Below, piece by piece: positions 63,895-64,000 of a DNA stretch of 64,000 bases (position 1 is its first letter; the number at the start of each line of letters is the position of its first letter). The notes under the pieces are model-generated. The model ran no database searches, was not told where the DNA came from, and worked only from the letters and a program-made list of their open reading frames with translations. Position numbers and translations under genes: made by a program. The stretch is from Halobacteriales archaeon SW_8_68_21 (GTDB lineage: Archaea; Halobacteriota; Halobacteria; Halobacteriales; Haloferacaceae): the NCBI GenBank assembly GCA_003023405.1, contig PXST01000024.1, positions 1 to 64,000 of the forward strand. The letters are read 5' to 3'.

Positions 63895-64000
63895 CTACTC
63901 GTCCCCGAAGTCCTCGATCGCGGCGGCCCCGCGCTCCCCGCGATGTCGAGCGTGCGGGTCTCGGCCGAGCATCTCCACCAGCGACGCCGCGGCCCAGCGC
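63895..64000 (-). CDS. C-terminal end of a gene running past the window
   Basis: On the minus strand the frame from the window edge reads RWAAASLVEMLGRDPHARHR, then GERGAAAIEDFGDE, stopping at 63895-63897. Its composition is typical of haloarchaeal proteins. The family cannot be told from 34 residues. Confidence 0.45.
   Translation of the reverse strand, partial: RWAAASLVEMLGRDPHARHRGERGAAAIEDFGDE

Noticed and set aside
1-64000. tRNA, rRNA genes or CRISPR arrays
   Set aside because: No cloverleaf T-loop pattern, rRNA segment, or regular repeat-spacer series was noticed on reading; a tRNA scan was not possible.

Overview
The window is a high-GC (roughly two-thirds G+C) chromosomal segment of a haloarchaeon (class Halobacteria, probably Halorubrum or a close relative). 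The evidence is the very acidic proteins, lineage-specific domains (HalOD1, DUF7344-type winged helices, a Bat-type HTH_10 regulator), archaeal translation genes (L44e, S27e, eIF2-alpha, Nop10), archaeosine synthase, geranylgeranyl reductase, twin-arginine lipoproteins, and TATA boxes about 25-30 bases before start codons. Family assignments come from recognising motifs by eye; no database search was run.

Layout. 0-8.5 kb: regulators (HalOD1, DUF7344, PadR, a Bat-like PAS/GAF sensor), a divergently transcribed protein with the active-site motifs of a class I terpene synthase, and an orphan PhnM-type amidohydrolase. 8.8-16.4 kb: glmU-like and glmS genes for amino-sugar nucleotide synthesis, more DUF7344 regulators, and a decaying glycan locus (intact GT2 glycosyltransferase; wecB with frameshifts and an IS200/IS605-like insertion; an epimerase remnant). 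16.4-25.4 kb: a REC/PAS histidine kinase, the methylmalonyl-CoA mutase/epimerase pair with an FNT channel between them, a frameshifted S9 peptidase and a frameshifted cyclase. 25.4-29.4 kb: the conserved translation operon (L44e, S27e, eIF2-alpha, Nop10, PAC2-type chaperone), then a thiolase/DUF35 pair.

29.5-34.3 kb: a histidine kinase split into two remnants around a tandem VOC gene, an EamA permease, and a MATE gene with an in-frame TAG. 34.3-37.3 kb: an AT-rich island with an IS1595-type element (8-bp target duplication) and a translationally coupled three-gene operon ending in a PIN-domain toxin. 37.3-43.1 kb: archaeosine synthase, a broken flavin-binding gene, an M20 amidohydrolase, a dispersed repeat and a geranylgeranyl reductase. 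43.2-57.7 kb: a BMP-type (nucleoside-like) ABC transporter whose binding protein lies about 9 kb from its permeases, the gap being filled by a dipeptide-type ABC cassette, a TldD-like protein and a second M20 amidohydrolase. The cassette's binding protein appears circularly permuted. 57.8-64 kb: a glmM-type mutase with a deletion, acylphosphatase, a second copy of the dispersed repeat, a divergent HxlR/VOC pair, and small regulatory or membrane proteins.

Two themes stand out. First, about eleven genes are broken by frameshift, nonsense mutation, deletion or insertion, which means either active gene decay or residual sequencing errors. Second, three unusual systems deserve attention: the terpene-synthase-like protein beside a Bat-like regulator, the circularly permuted substrate-binding protein, and the three-gene PIN operon.
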